Of a stretch of 64,000 nucleotides of DNA, positions 1 to 10,663 are shown piece by piece. The notes beneath the pieces are model-generated. The model saw nothing but the letters and a program-made list of their open reading frames with translations. It made no database searches and was not told the origin of the DNA. Source of the DNA: Rotaria macrura (taxonomy: Eukaryota; Rotifera; Eurotatoria; Philodinida; Philodinidae); assembly GCA_900239685.1 (NCBI GenBank), contig OENT01000164.1, positions 62,001-126,000 of the forward strand. The letters run 5' to 3'. Every line of letters starts with the position of its first letter. Positions within the stretch are counted from its first letter, which is position 1. A program made the translations under genes and the position numbers.

Positions 1-781
1 ACCAGATACGATTTTAGGAAGTTATCAGCAACAATTATTCTAGTAAAAATGCTAAGATTTAGTTTCATCACTGAGATTAACTGGAATTCGTTTCACATTT
101 CAAAACTTGTTCAAACTTAATTCGTATCAAATGATAATAATGTGAGCATGATGAGAAATTGATGCGTCTATGATAGAAACTGTCTGACATTCTGTTATTG
201 AAAACTATTATTTTAATTTTTTTTTTCGTATCAAAATTATTCCTTTAAGTGATCTCTAGAAAGACATAATAAAATTGAGCAATATCATGTAGGATAGAAT
301 CTTGTATTGAAACACATCTATCAATTGATAACTATTGGAATTTATTTTATGAAACGACTTAGTTGTAAATCGTGAATCCACCCAAAACTTGATTGAAATA
401 ATTTAATTTTTCTTTTCTATAACGAACGCAATTTATACTGGTCAAAGCGATATGAGTATATCATGCAATATGAGAGGATGTAACTGGGAAAAAGTGTATG
501 TCTCGTGATAGAATTGTTAATTCTACCATAAGTAGTTCTCTAATACTCTAGATGTAATTGAAATTGAATCATTATATTATTATACGAGATAAGTCTGTTT
601 TTTTTTCTGAATTTTGTTTTTCATTCGGCAACTGGTGCATATCACATATTCCTCACATGCCACAAATTCATTGATTATAGAAATCTAATCGATAAGTAAC
701 TGTGACTCGTTATTCGTATTTACATGAATATTACTCCTTCTTATGATCATTAGAAATGAAAGAAGAAATGATCTATAGTAT
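1..781. other. intergenic, no gene seen
   Basis: AT-rich sequence with no exon-like open frame on either strand. It lies downstream of the hnRNP-like gene on the minus strand. A donor-like site (GTAAAA at about 813) inside that gene's last open frame leaves open a further 3' exon here, but I could not find one. Confidence 0.5.
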
Positions 782-1852
782 CTAATCAACAACAAATGTT
801 AGAACGATTTTACCTTGTTCTAAATCTTGTTGTAAATGATTGGTTTGACTAGTTTTTTCATCAATTTGTTTCATTTGTTCGGAACATTGTTCTTCTAGTT
901 CTTGTCGTTTAATAGCGAAATCTTCGTTCATCTTTTTCAAAACATTCTGAAGACGATATACTTCATTTTCAAGATCGATTTCACTTATATTATCTTTGGG
1001 ATTAGAATCATTTTTATTGAAAACGTTACTTCGAGATTTAATGAAATCATAATCATCATCATCATCAATGGCATCTTTTATCATCGTAGATGATTTTTGT
1101 TTGTTGACTGCATATTTTTTATTCATTATTTTAATATTCGATGGTAAGAATTTCATAACATTAAGTTGACGTTCATTATAATAATGTGGTTTATCAAGAA
1201 TAATTCTATCGACGTGATCTAGAAAAATGACATGACAAAAATTTTCATTTTGTTCGATTTTTCTTTACCTTTATCTGAAAATTCAACAAGAATGTAAGTA
1301 AAATTTTCTTCATAAACATATTTACAAGCATACACGGTTCCGTATGAAGAAAAATAATTACGAAGTTTTTCTAAGAATTCTTTATCATCAGTATTTTGAT
1401 TGTCAAAATCAACTGCAATCATAAGATCCCGTGAAGTTTCAAAACGTTCACGTGGATGTTCATCGTCAACAGGTAAAGCACGTTTAACATATCTAAAGAA
1501 ATTAGTAGAGAGTATTAGGTTTATCAATATTTATACATGATATTGAAGTAATTCTTTTACAAACGTCGACCATCGAGATAATGTGGCCTAGATTTCATAC
1601 ATTCGTCAACCATTGTTGCATCTTTATATGTTACAAAAACATAACCACCAGTTGGTGATGTAAAATTATATTGTATTATCGTGCCGAATTGTTCAAAATA
1701 TTTTCTATGAAGAATTATCATGCAATATCAATATTTTTTACACAAATTTCTTACAATAAACTACTAGGTTCTGTATGATTACTGGAATTACCAACGCAAA
1801 TTTCTGTATATTTGGGACTATACCGATTACGGATAGATGATATTGATGACAT
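782..1852 (-). CDS. hnRNP A/B-like two-RRM RNA-binding protein with a coiled-coil tail
   Basis: Likely an RNA-binding protein acting in mRNA processing or transport. Four exons join in phase: 1852-1755, 1704-1561, 1492-1269, 1218-782, giving 300 residues. RRM1 (about 17-88) has an RNP2-like ICVGNS and an RNP1-like GGYVFVTYKD; the following linker VKRALPVDDEH is a hallmark of hnRNP A/B and Musashi-type proteins. RRM2 (about 103-176) is more diverged: its RNP1 position reads FTYILVEFSD, without the usual glycine. Instead of the Gly-rich tail normal for hnRNP A/B, the C-terminus has an Asp run (about 205-211) and a coiled coil (about 237-292). A splice acceptor ends 20 nt before the ATG. The real 3' end could be spliced onward at the donor near 813. 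Family assignment is firm; orthology is not. Confidence 0.85.
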
Positions 1853-1872
1853 TTTTTTATTGACAGGATTTT

Positions 1873-1886
1873 CTAAAGTTTGAATA
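1873..1886 (-). promoter_or_regulatory. candidate trans-splice acceptor of the hnRNP-like gene
   Basis: On the minus strand an acceptor reading CAAACTTTAG ends 20 nt before the ATG and has no visible partner exon upstream. It could receive a spliced leader or be the 3' end of a 5' UTR intron. Confidence 0.4.
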
Positions 1887-3533
1887 AGAAAGCAGTACCG
1901 TAAATGATGTTTCTTTTTGCAACTATTTTAGTTACATTTTTTTTCTCATGACAGAAAAGGAAAAAAACCCAATGCCTACAAATAGTCAAGAATGGTCATA
2001 TAGATCGACAAATCGTACATAAGGAGGGGCAGCACATGTAAATATAGAATAGTTCGTTCAAAAAGAATAGAATATTAAAGAAACCATCAAATTCTTAATT
2101 TTTTCCTTTTTTTCCTTCTTTAGTTGCTGTTCTGCAATGCTCATACAAAAACTTAAAATCAGTGCGCAAATAAACTAACCAAAGTGAAAACATTGTTGAA
2201 TACCTGCCAAATGTTACGTTTCGTTTCGTTTTTCGAGTTGAACTATATGTAATTTTGCCCATTGCAAGTACATAGTTTTTACTGACTGTAAACTCCACAA
2301 TTGACATGATAAATTCGGAATCTATTCTAAAAGATCTTACAACAAAGTAGATCTTGTCAGCACAGATATTTTCTTGAACTATCATTCGCATTATGACATG
2401 CAGAATATAAGATGAAAACTTTTCTATTTGTCTTAATAAGAAAACAGGATGAATGTTGGCAAATTTAAAAAAATATTCGTGTACAGTAATAAAAAAAACG
2501 TGTGACTTCTAAAGAACTAAGTAGATGTCCGAATACTATGGAAAGAAAGTGTACATCTACGACTAGAAAATGAATGACTCACTGTTTCATATGATAGAAA
2601 TTATTCACATATTGAATGATGCATCATTATCAATTCTTCTGCGTATGTCACGATGACATACGTATTGAAAAATATAAAAATCTTTAACGAATAAAAACTG
2701 TCAAAAAAATATAAGATGATGTATGAACGAAGAAATGACTCTTAACTCACAAAAGTTTATTGATCTGTACTCAACCTGTTATACCTTTGTAAGTCTGAAT
2801 GAAAAAATAGTAGAACACTTCATTGGTTAGCTTTATTTGACTCAAATTTGATGGAAATCCACTTCAATTCTGAACAGGCATATGTATGCTTATCTACCTT
2901 CGATAGTATTCAAGTTTATCATTCATGATGGACTTTCTCAATATTTTTTCTCTAGATATTAAACATTGAAAATATTTGCGGTCACATTTTTTGATGACCC
3001 ATCTCAAGAAAACGGTAATGCATAACTTCGAATATCATTTCAGCGAATAAGATCTCTTTACATTAATAAAAGTGAATAAATTTAATGCTATCACGTCATA
3101 TTATGAAACTTAGTGAAATACTTTCTATCGAATTATCAATATGCAGCATTCAATGTGTTCTTGTCTTAATTTATGAGTTGAAACTTTTGTTATATGTACA
3201 CTAAAAGTTTGAAGTCGTTGTGATCTATGAATAATATCTCAAGCAACTTTTGGATTTGAGTTCTCATTTCTAAACACATAACATTTGAAAGAAGAATTTA
3301 TCAAAATGAAACTGATCTCGTCTCATTATGTAAAAGTTTAATTGAATTTCTTTGTGAAAACTACTGCAATTTAATAATATAATAGACAATAATTCAATGA
3401 GTAAAACTATGCATGTTATATTGGATGATAAAATCGAAGATGAATCAGAATTATTCATCCACTGTCTGATTCACTACATATTTTTCTGTCATTATTGTTT
3501 TCTATGACTTCGATAGAAATGTTTTACCCTGTT
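1887..3533. other. intergenic, no gene seen
   Basis: AT-rich DNA. A 98-codon minus-strand open frame at 2095-2391 has no recognisable motif, no coiled coil and no splice context, and I treat it as chance. Confidence 0.5.
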
Positions 3534-3679
3534 GTTCGTATCCTAGATGTCCATGGTGGCGCTGCCATTGCCTCGACCGCTGCCGCCACGGCGGCAGCAG
3601 TACCTTTTTCAAAATCTCATCGCGGTAACGGGTCGGGAGCGGCAGATTTTCACCCGCGATGGACATCTATGGTTCGTAT
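3534..3679. mobile_element. 130-bp GC-rich foldback element (MITE) with 8-bp target duplication
   Basis: The element spans 3542-3671 and is flanked by the direct repeat GTTCGTAT (3534-3541 and 3672-3679). Its ends are inverted repeats: CCTAGATGTCCAT at the left and, read on the opposite strand, CATAGATGTCCAT at the right (12 of 13 identical). The interior is far more GC-rich than its surroundings and has a near-perfect central palindrome, TGCCGCCACGGCGGCA. The 8-bp duplication points to hAT-superfamily mobilisation. There is no coding capacity; the open frame across it is a by-product. Confidence 0.75.
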
Positions 3680-3796
3680 ACTGCCACGATCAATAATGAA
3701 TGCACTATTGAGCTATTAACGCAATAACTTCAGATTAATTATTTACACTTATTGGACAGTACGATCAATCTGTACACATAAATCTCTATGATATGA

Positions 3797-3918
3797 TCAT
3801 GAACCAAGGGGGAAACAACTGACTTCATGACTTTAATGATCTAAATGATCTAAATGATCTTGATGACTTTGAAGTCAAAAAAGTCATCAAAGTCAGTTAT
3901 TTCCCCCTTGTCATGAAC
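3797..3918. mobile_element. 106-bp hAT-type foldback MITE with 8-bp target duplication
   Basis: The element spans 3805-3910 between perfect direct repeats TCATGAAC (3797-3804 and 3911-3918). The terminal inverted repeats begin CAAGGGGGAAACAACTGACT and on the other strand CAAGGGGGAAATAACTGACT. The end motif CAAGG fits the hAT consensus YARNG and the 8-bp duplication fits hAT integration. The middle is a run of short repeats (ATGATCTAA units) completing a hairpin. It is non-autonomous and has no coding sequence. Confidence 0.87.
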
Positions 3919-4732
3919 CCTTGACTTTCATCAACTTCGCCTTCGATTATGAACAAACACAATAATAATGTAGGAGACCATGACTGAATGAACGAATTCA
4001 CTATGTAAAAACATACACGAAAAAATATTGATTATGAAGTAGAAGTCATCGTTTGGAAATATTATCGATCAGTTTATCTCTAAAAATGTAGTTCTGTCTA
4101 TTTTCATATTAAGTAGAAAGAATCAATAACTTCTTTTCATTGTCTTTCATTCTGATATCTAGAATCTTAACTCTAGGGTAAAGCGTAAAAACTAGACTGT
4201 GATCGAAAATTAAGTTGTATCCCATCCAGATGAAAAAAAATGAAACTAGTTAATCAATCCTTTTGTCAACAAAAAAAGTAAGTATCATCGTTTGATTCTC
4301 GGAAATGCAAATCTGATAAATCATTTTCTGAATCTGAATCACATAAAACATATGTGTTACCAAGAACTTAATAACACATACAGTCATTAAAAAAATTGAC
4401 AAGAGAACCAGAAAAGTAAAGTAGATGTAAATATTGATTTGAAACAAAACAGTAACTGTTGATTGCTTTTCATAGATGGCATTTCTGTAAATGACTATGC
4501 ATTCAAATGATCTGTTTCACACGAACAATACTATCATTTTTGGGTGATGTTTGTTAGTCGATTAAAAGTTAAATCCATCGATTTTTCGTTGTTGTTGTTT
4601 GATGATATTTCAAATATAAGTGTAGTCATGCTCGCTTCAGTATTTTTTGTTTACGGTAGAATAAAACTATCGTCTTGTGATTCAAACATAGGATTCGTAT
4701 GTTGCGAATTATTTCGTTCTACGCTTAGTTAC
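3919..4732. other. intergenic, no gene seen
   Basis: AT-rich spacer between two transposable elements. No supported gene on either strand. Confidence 0.5.
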
Positions 4733-6604
4733 ATACATGTCAGTGGCGGATTCAGGATTTTTGAGATGGAGTGGCGCTTTTAAAATTTTCTCATTCAAGA
4801 TAATATAATTTTTCTGAAGTACTTTTTAAAAAGTGTGTTTCATTTTTCGCAATTCTCTATTTCGTTTATATTTAGTAAATATATAAATTCAGGAAAAGAA
4901 AACAAGTGCTTTTGAGAAAAACTTTAGAAGTAAGTTCTAAAACACCAACCGACAATTGGACTTTGCAAATTCACCAATCTCTGCATTAGCATTTACATCT
5001 AGATATCAATAAATATACATCACAATGTGTGGGTGTCAGAGTCATGGTACATTCAAATAAGCAGACTAACTTTCACCTCACATCGACACCCACAAAATTC
5101 TATTGATGTTGATGATGCTGTTATGACTTGAATCTCTTCCAATGATGAATGTAAAGTCGACTGAGGTCCCAGTGAAAAATTGTCATAAAATAAAGCAGTA
5201 TAGAGTATGTTACAAAAGAAAGTTGGCTATTTTAAAGAAAAAAACCGTTCTAGACAAACTGGAACGATTTCCAAAATGGAACAGTCTAGAACTCATTCCT
5301 CGTTTATTCGAACGCATTTTTCGATTAAAAAATGGAAACTCATTTTTAGGGAACGCATTCTCGATCATTACCATCTAGCTTCACATTCCGTACAAGAATC
5401 CCCGAAGAGAAGTTAGTACAATATATGTCCAGAGGTCTCTTCCAATAAAAATCGGCGAGCTCTATCAAACGGTGTGCTCCGATTTTTCGCAGCTTAAACT
5501 AATGATCAAAATACTTTTTTTTAAATCAAGAATGCCAGTGGCTGAGGATAACTCATCGAAGATTTCGTCATTTTTGTCGTCACTTTCAATATGTCATGCT
5601 TCAGAGCAGTCAATTTTAAATCAAACTTATCGTTTCCATTATAAAAAAAAGAAAAGAGCGCGATCTCATTTTGACCAAATCTGATTCAAACCGTTGCTAA
5701 AAAGAACGAAAATAAACCAATTCTAATAGTTTTTGTACCGGACCTGAACGCTTTCTGTTCAGTCGAAAAATGGTTTTCGAATCGAAAAGAAAGCATTCTA
5801 TAATAACATGGAACGAGAAAGCATGCCTTCCATCAAAAATAGAACAATTCTTTTCCATTTGGAAACGCTTTCGCTATACTGTAGAACGCGTTTTTTAAGG
5901 AAAACATATCTTTTCATGAGCGCGTTTTCTGCTATTTTTTACATGAACCTTTTTCACTGGAGTGACAGCAAGAGCTGAATATCACGTGGAATTACTGATT
6001 GTGATGTATTTTCATTTTCATCTTGTTGCTGATTGTTACCATTTAAGGCACGTGTTTTGTTTTGAAAAATCAATAACGGGAGGATACATTTCAATCCAAA
6101 AAATGGTATTTATTTGTTTCTTTAAAATAGGCATTCCTCAATAATTGCATGTTATCACTACATGCTTTATACATTTTAGTCAACACATATTGAAAAAAGT
6201 CAAATATTTCTCAGAAAATCTTCAATACCTCTGTCCACACAATCAACTTGTTCTTTTAAATTGAGGTTTTCTCTGGGTTTTTATGGGCATTATAAGCTTT
6301 TGTTGGTAAAAATTTAATATTCAAGTGTACTTGAATATACTGCCGACGGTTGGTAGTTATGATTAATCTGGTTATTGTACTTCTCGCTTTTAGTCACATG
6401 ATCCTAGAGCTTCTTTATTATATATTTCAAATCGCATTTTAATAGTCAAAGCTGACATCCTTTGGTTAAATAGTATTTTGTAATATTTATTAAATCTTGC
6501 GTTTCATCATAGAAACATTTCAAAAATTTTCGCCGGAACTTCTATTCTCAGAGGGGTGGCGATAGCCGGGTAGCCTAACTGGTGGATCCGCCACTGATAC
6601 ATGT
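4733..6604. mobile_element. 1.86-kb non-autonomous hAT-type transposon with perfect 8-bp TSD
   Basis: The element occupies 4741-6596, flanked on both sides by ATACATGT (4733-4740 and 6597-6604). The left end starts CAGTGGCGGATTCAGG and the right end, on the opposite strand, CAGTGGCGGATCCACC. This terminal motif and the 8-bp duplication are typical of hAT elements of invertebrates. Open frames inside (for example 5142-5378 and 5472-5684) show no transposase or BED-finger motif, so it looks like an internally deleted or non-coding derivative. It contains a short 10-bp foldback (TGTGGGTGTC at 5028-5037 and its complement at 5085-5094) and many repeated GAACG/CGTTC motifs between 5245 and 5900. 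Confidence 0.87.
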
Positions 6605-7055
6605 CTCTCATCGATTTTGTTTGTTGAAATTGATTTTCTTAGTTTTAGATAATGCAGACAAAGATGATTCACTTTCCTTCCAAAGTTAATAACATCAATT
6701 AAAGCAGGAATCAAATTCAACACTTTTATTAACAATCAGTGAATAAGAACTGTAATCCGTCCAACCTGTTTAGTCGATTTCTTATTTTCGAGTTGACTAA
6801 TATTGTGCTAAATTTCCACATCGGAAAATATTTTTCATTTTTCTTACCAATTTAACCATATAAAAAAATTCAAGATGATTACATTCTATGAAATTTGAAC
6901 TAGTAAAAAAATGAAATCAACTTCTGAAACTGAAGCATTGCCCAAATTTGTATAAAAAATAATTATGAACTTTATTCAACTATGATTATCTTGCATGTAT
7001 TTTCATGGTGAAATAATGGTTTACTGTTATCTTATGTAAATAAATACGTAACTTT

Positions 7056-7081
7056 CTATATATATATATATATATATATAC
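7056..7081. repeat. (TA)n microsatellite
   Basis: About 12 uninterrupted TA units just downstream of the coiled-coil gene's stop codon. Confidence 0.95.
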
Positions 7082-7105
7082 AAGCAAAAACAGAGCGGAC
7101 ATGAT

Positions 7106-8460
7106 TTAATGTTTATAAAGGCTGGCGATATCATCGCGTTGTGCTTGCTTGAGAAGATCAATTTTTTGAAGAATGAAACTGGATTGATTTTCATACATTA
7201 TTCGAAAATCCGCTTTTAGTTTCGCCATTGCTTGTACAAGACGTTGTTCAACGATTTGTGAATTCTCATTTTGATTTTGAATCAATTGTTCATTGAGCTT
7301 TTGAATTTGAATATCACGTTCTGATAATACTTTTTTTAAATCACTATTTTCTGTAACAGCTTCTTCCACTAATTTGATGATTTCTTCGGGTACATGTTCT
7401 AAAAAAGATTACAAACATATAGAATGTTTTACAACGTCTGTCGAAAAACACAACAACAAAATATTAATGTGTCTTATATAATGTAAATGATCAGATACAT
7501 TTTTCAATGACATATCAGCACTTTGTCTACTATCAGATGAACTGTTTCATTGGTAAACATAAGAAATACAATTCCTGTCGTTGATGAATTTATTGGAATG
7601 ATAACTTGTTATAAAGAAAACAACACATCTAGCGAGGATTACAGTCGAATTGAATTAAAATCTTCTTGTTCTGAACTTGACAATATCAATAAGTATTAAA
7701 GAACACACTTCAAAGACTTCATGCCGACTGCTCTTAATAAAAGATATCTTGTGCGTACATTAGTTCGCTGTTACTTATAGAATCGGCGAGAACATAGCAA
7801 CAATTCAAGCATTCAATGAAACTCAATTTTGACAAGTAAATTTTGTTTGTTCTTTTCTAACTTACGTGTTGTTGTTGTTGTTGTTGTTGTTGTTGTCGAA
7901 GATGGTAGTGGTTGCGATGGCGATGGAGCTGGTGCTGACGGTGGTATTTCTTTTAGTTTATCTTCTAAACTTTGATTATCAGCTTTAAGCTGTTTGATTT
8001 CATTATCAAGTTTAGTTTTTTCGTTGGTTAACAGTCGAGCAATTTTTTCAAGTTCTTCAATACGTTGTTTCTTTTCATTATGTAATTCTTTGAATTGCTT
8101 GAATTCTTCTACACAACAATTATATTTGGTAAGTAAAACCTGCAATAAAATTTCCATAATTAACATCAAAATAGTGTTCTACTTATTCGTAACTATATTT
8201 TTTTGTTCTAAATCAACTTGTTTTTGTGTACTACGTTCAATTTGTTCGGTAAGTGCACGATTTATTTCTTGAAATTGTTCAATACGACGTTTTTCAATTT
8301 GAAGTTGAATGTCATATTCATTCTTTAGTCTCTCTATATCTAATTGATGTTGTTGTTCAAGCTCCTTTTCATGCAGTTTAAGAGCATCAGCAAAACGTAA
8401 AAGTTCTTCTAACGATTTATTAAATCCATCCATTGATGTTGCAGAAGTCAACGAGTCCAT
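7106..8460 (-). CDS. coiled-coil protein with poly-threonine tract, function unknown
   Basis: Not recognised. Three exons join in phase: 8460-8194, 8139-7866, 7398-7106, giving 277 residues. Most of the chain is predicted coiled coil: residues 15-150 are rich in heptad-spaced Leu/Ile with Glu, Lys and Gln (for example RIEELEKIARLLTNEKTKLD), and residues 190-275 form a second stretch. Between them is a low-complexity hinge of Pro/Ala/Ser followed by about ten Thr, encoded by an ACA-type trinucleotide run near 7866-7895. There is no signal peptide or membrane segment. The first donor (GTTACG) is non-optimal, but the phase fits and the other frames hit stops. The chosen start is the first Met after an in-frame acceptor 8 nt upstream. 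It may be structural or scaffold-like, for example cytoskeletal or centrosomal, but this is only inference. Confidence 0.75.
7866..7895 (-). repeat. coding trinucleotide repeat (poly-Thr)
   Basis: A run of TGT/GTT units on the plus strand, read as ACA codons on the minus strand, encodes the threonine stretch and abuts the second donor site. It is likely length-variable. Confidence 0.85.
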
Positions 8461-8468
8461 ATATCAAT

Positions 8469-8482
8469 CTAGAAAATATATT
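8469..8482 (-). promoter_or_regulatory. candidate trans-splice acceptor of the coiled-coil gene
   Basis: The minus strand reads TATATTTTCTAG and ends 8 nt before the ATG with no upstream exon evident. A 5' UTR intron is the alternative. Confidence 0.4.
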
Positions 8483-10663
8483 ATAGGAATTTTGAAAAAT
8501 GGCGATTTCGGAGATCTGGATATTCCTCCGATGAGTCGATAAAAGATCAAAGATCTTGAAAGAAAAATGTCAATACTTCATCGGTTTTAGTATTACTGAG
8601 TTATTCGAAACTACGATCGTGTTCTCCTATTGACTAGTGTTAGATTCAATCGTTTCAATCGATAGTATGAGAATGTAGTGGATAGAAATCGTTCTGTTTC
8701 GATCAATTCACAGTTGACATCTCAAACTTTTTCATTGCCATGGATATTAGGATTTTTCAGATATTCTATATTTCAACTAAGTAGTTCACAATTAACAATG
8801 AAGAAGTGAAGATGATGATGCTTCTCTGTATAGAGATGAATGATTTCATTTACACTTAGTATTGTGACTTTTGGCAATTTTTTCGGAAGGATACAAAAGT
8901 TCATAGAATGAATTTTAAATTTTTTGTAAATATCTCATAACTCTTGTATAAAGAAAAAGATTAATGACATCGTCTTTATAACAATCGAACAGGGTGCAAG
9001 TATAAGAGAGCATCATAGTTATTTTTATAACTCTTGAAATCTACTCGTTTATTGGATTATAACAATAATAAAAATTCAACAACGATATTGAAAGTTAGAA
9101 TCCAACATTAATCACATTCGTATAATTCTGACTGAGGATTCAATTAAAATTTCAATCGAAAATGAAAACAAATTCTCGAATGTGCTGAATAGTAGAGAAG
9201 TCAAGTCCATTTTTTTTTGGGAACGTAAGAATCCAATACAATGTCTACAATTTAGGGATCATAATTAAGTGTTTACTAACACTCATGATTAAATTCTGCA
9301 GTTTTCATATGTAGTTGTGTTCTTCGATGAAATTCTCAAGGTGTTTATCGTTACATTTTTTTATAGCTGATACACTCCATTCAAATGTTGATTGCCTTTG
9401 AATTCACAGAATCTCAAACGTTACACATCGACTGTGTGTGCAGGAGATAAAATATTCATATTTTACACTCCAAAAATTAACAGAATTGTTAGTAGGAAAG
9501 AAGTTCCAAGAATTTCTATTGAAAACCTTCTAAGATAGTATATGATTATATTCATAAGCTTATTAATTGAGTTGAAAAATGGGTTCTGATCTCATCCAAA
9601 AGACACCGTCTTATATTTTAAGACATTAACTAGTACACAGGCATACGATTACATTATCCACTAATTCATAAATCATAATTAATAGACTGAACTTTTTCAA
9701 ACTTTGATCTCAGTACGATGAGCTCGTTTAAACATGTAAGATACTGCGTATATGAAAATGATCATTCGACATTGGCACAATTTCCTTACTAGTGAAACTC
9801 AAGTACGTGCACTCCAGTCGAATCTTGTTTCACTACAAGAGCTCGCCTATTAATGATAATATCTGATTATTCTCTAACTCAAAGTCAACGAGCAGATGTA
9901 AAAACACACTCACACTATAAAAATAAAATAATTTTCAATTATGACTATCAAATACACACATGTCATTCTATTAGCCATTTTTATATGTATCTTTTATTTT
10001 CTGACTCGAAAGTTTGTTTTTTTTCCATCATCTCGTGCATGTATAACCGGTGTGTAACATTCGTAGACACGATCCTGTAAGCTCCTGCAGCAAAAGGCTA
10101 CTGTCGATTGGTACATTTCTAATGAAATTATTCTAACATAGTCACGAAGTACATCTTATACTCGGAATCGTATCGCATAATCTCTGAGAGTTTCTCTAAT
10201 TAATTCATTTACTTGTTTTTTTATTTACACTTTGCTAACATTCATGATGAAATTGTTAAAGCAATTAACACTATGATCCGTTTTATCAGCTAAAACATCG
10301 ATCATATCTAAAATCTGAAAATTAATGTAATCAATAATTTTAGTTCAATTCATCGTTTTGCTTAACGTAGAATTCAAAGATACTGATTTACAGATACATA
10401 CATATGTGTATGTATATATTTTTTTTAATCCTTTATTTATTAGGAGATTTTTTCTCAGACGAAAAAAATAATAAAAACTTTTGGATGATAACAATATTTG
10501 TTTAATATCTACAAATGCATATAATTCAATACAATATACAAGAATTTTTCTTTTCTTCTGATTCGTTTTTGAACAATACAAAAAAGTATAATAAGCGTTT
10601 TTAAACATTATGGTTGACATACACATTCATACATATATATATACATATACATATACATACATA
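8483..10663. other. intergenic, no gene seen
   Basis: AT-rich spacer. Open frames at 9853-10080 and 10345-10626 are low-complexity and lack splice or domain support. A CATA/TATA-rich simple repeat lies at about 10625-10660, directly past the BRCT gene's stop. Confidence 0.5.

Noticed and set aside
2095-2391. 98-codon minus-strand open frame
   Set aside because: No motif, no splice signals, composition like the surrounding non-coding DNA.
3495-3719. 74-codon Ala-rich frame across a GC-rich stretch
   Set aside because: It is the forward reading of a palindromic MITE with target duplications; no gene context.
5028-5094. TGTGGGTGTC inverted pair as a telomere-like repeat or separate MITE
   Set aside because: Only 10 bp arms, not tandem and no duplication; treated as an internal hairpin of the hAT element.
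5142-5684. Open frames within the hAT element as possible transposase
   Set aside because: No BED finger, no catalytic or dimerisation motif, and frames are short and unrelated to each other.
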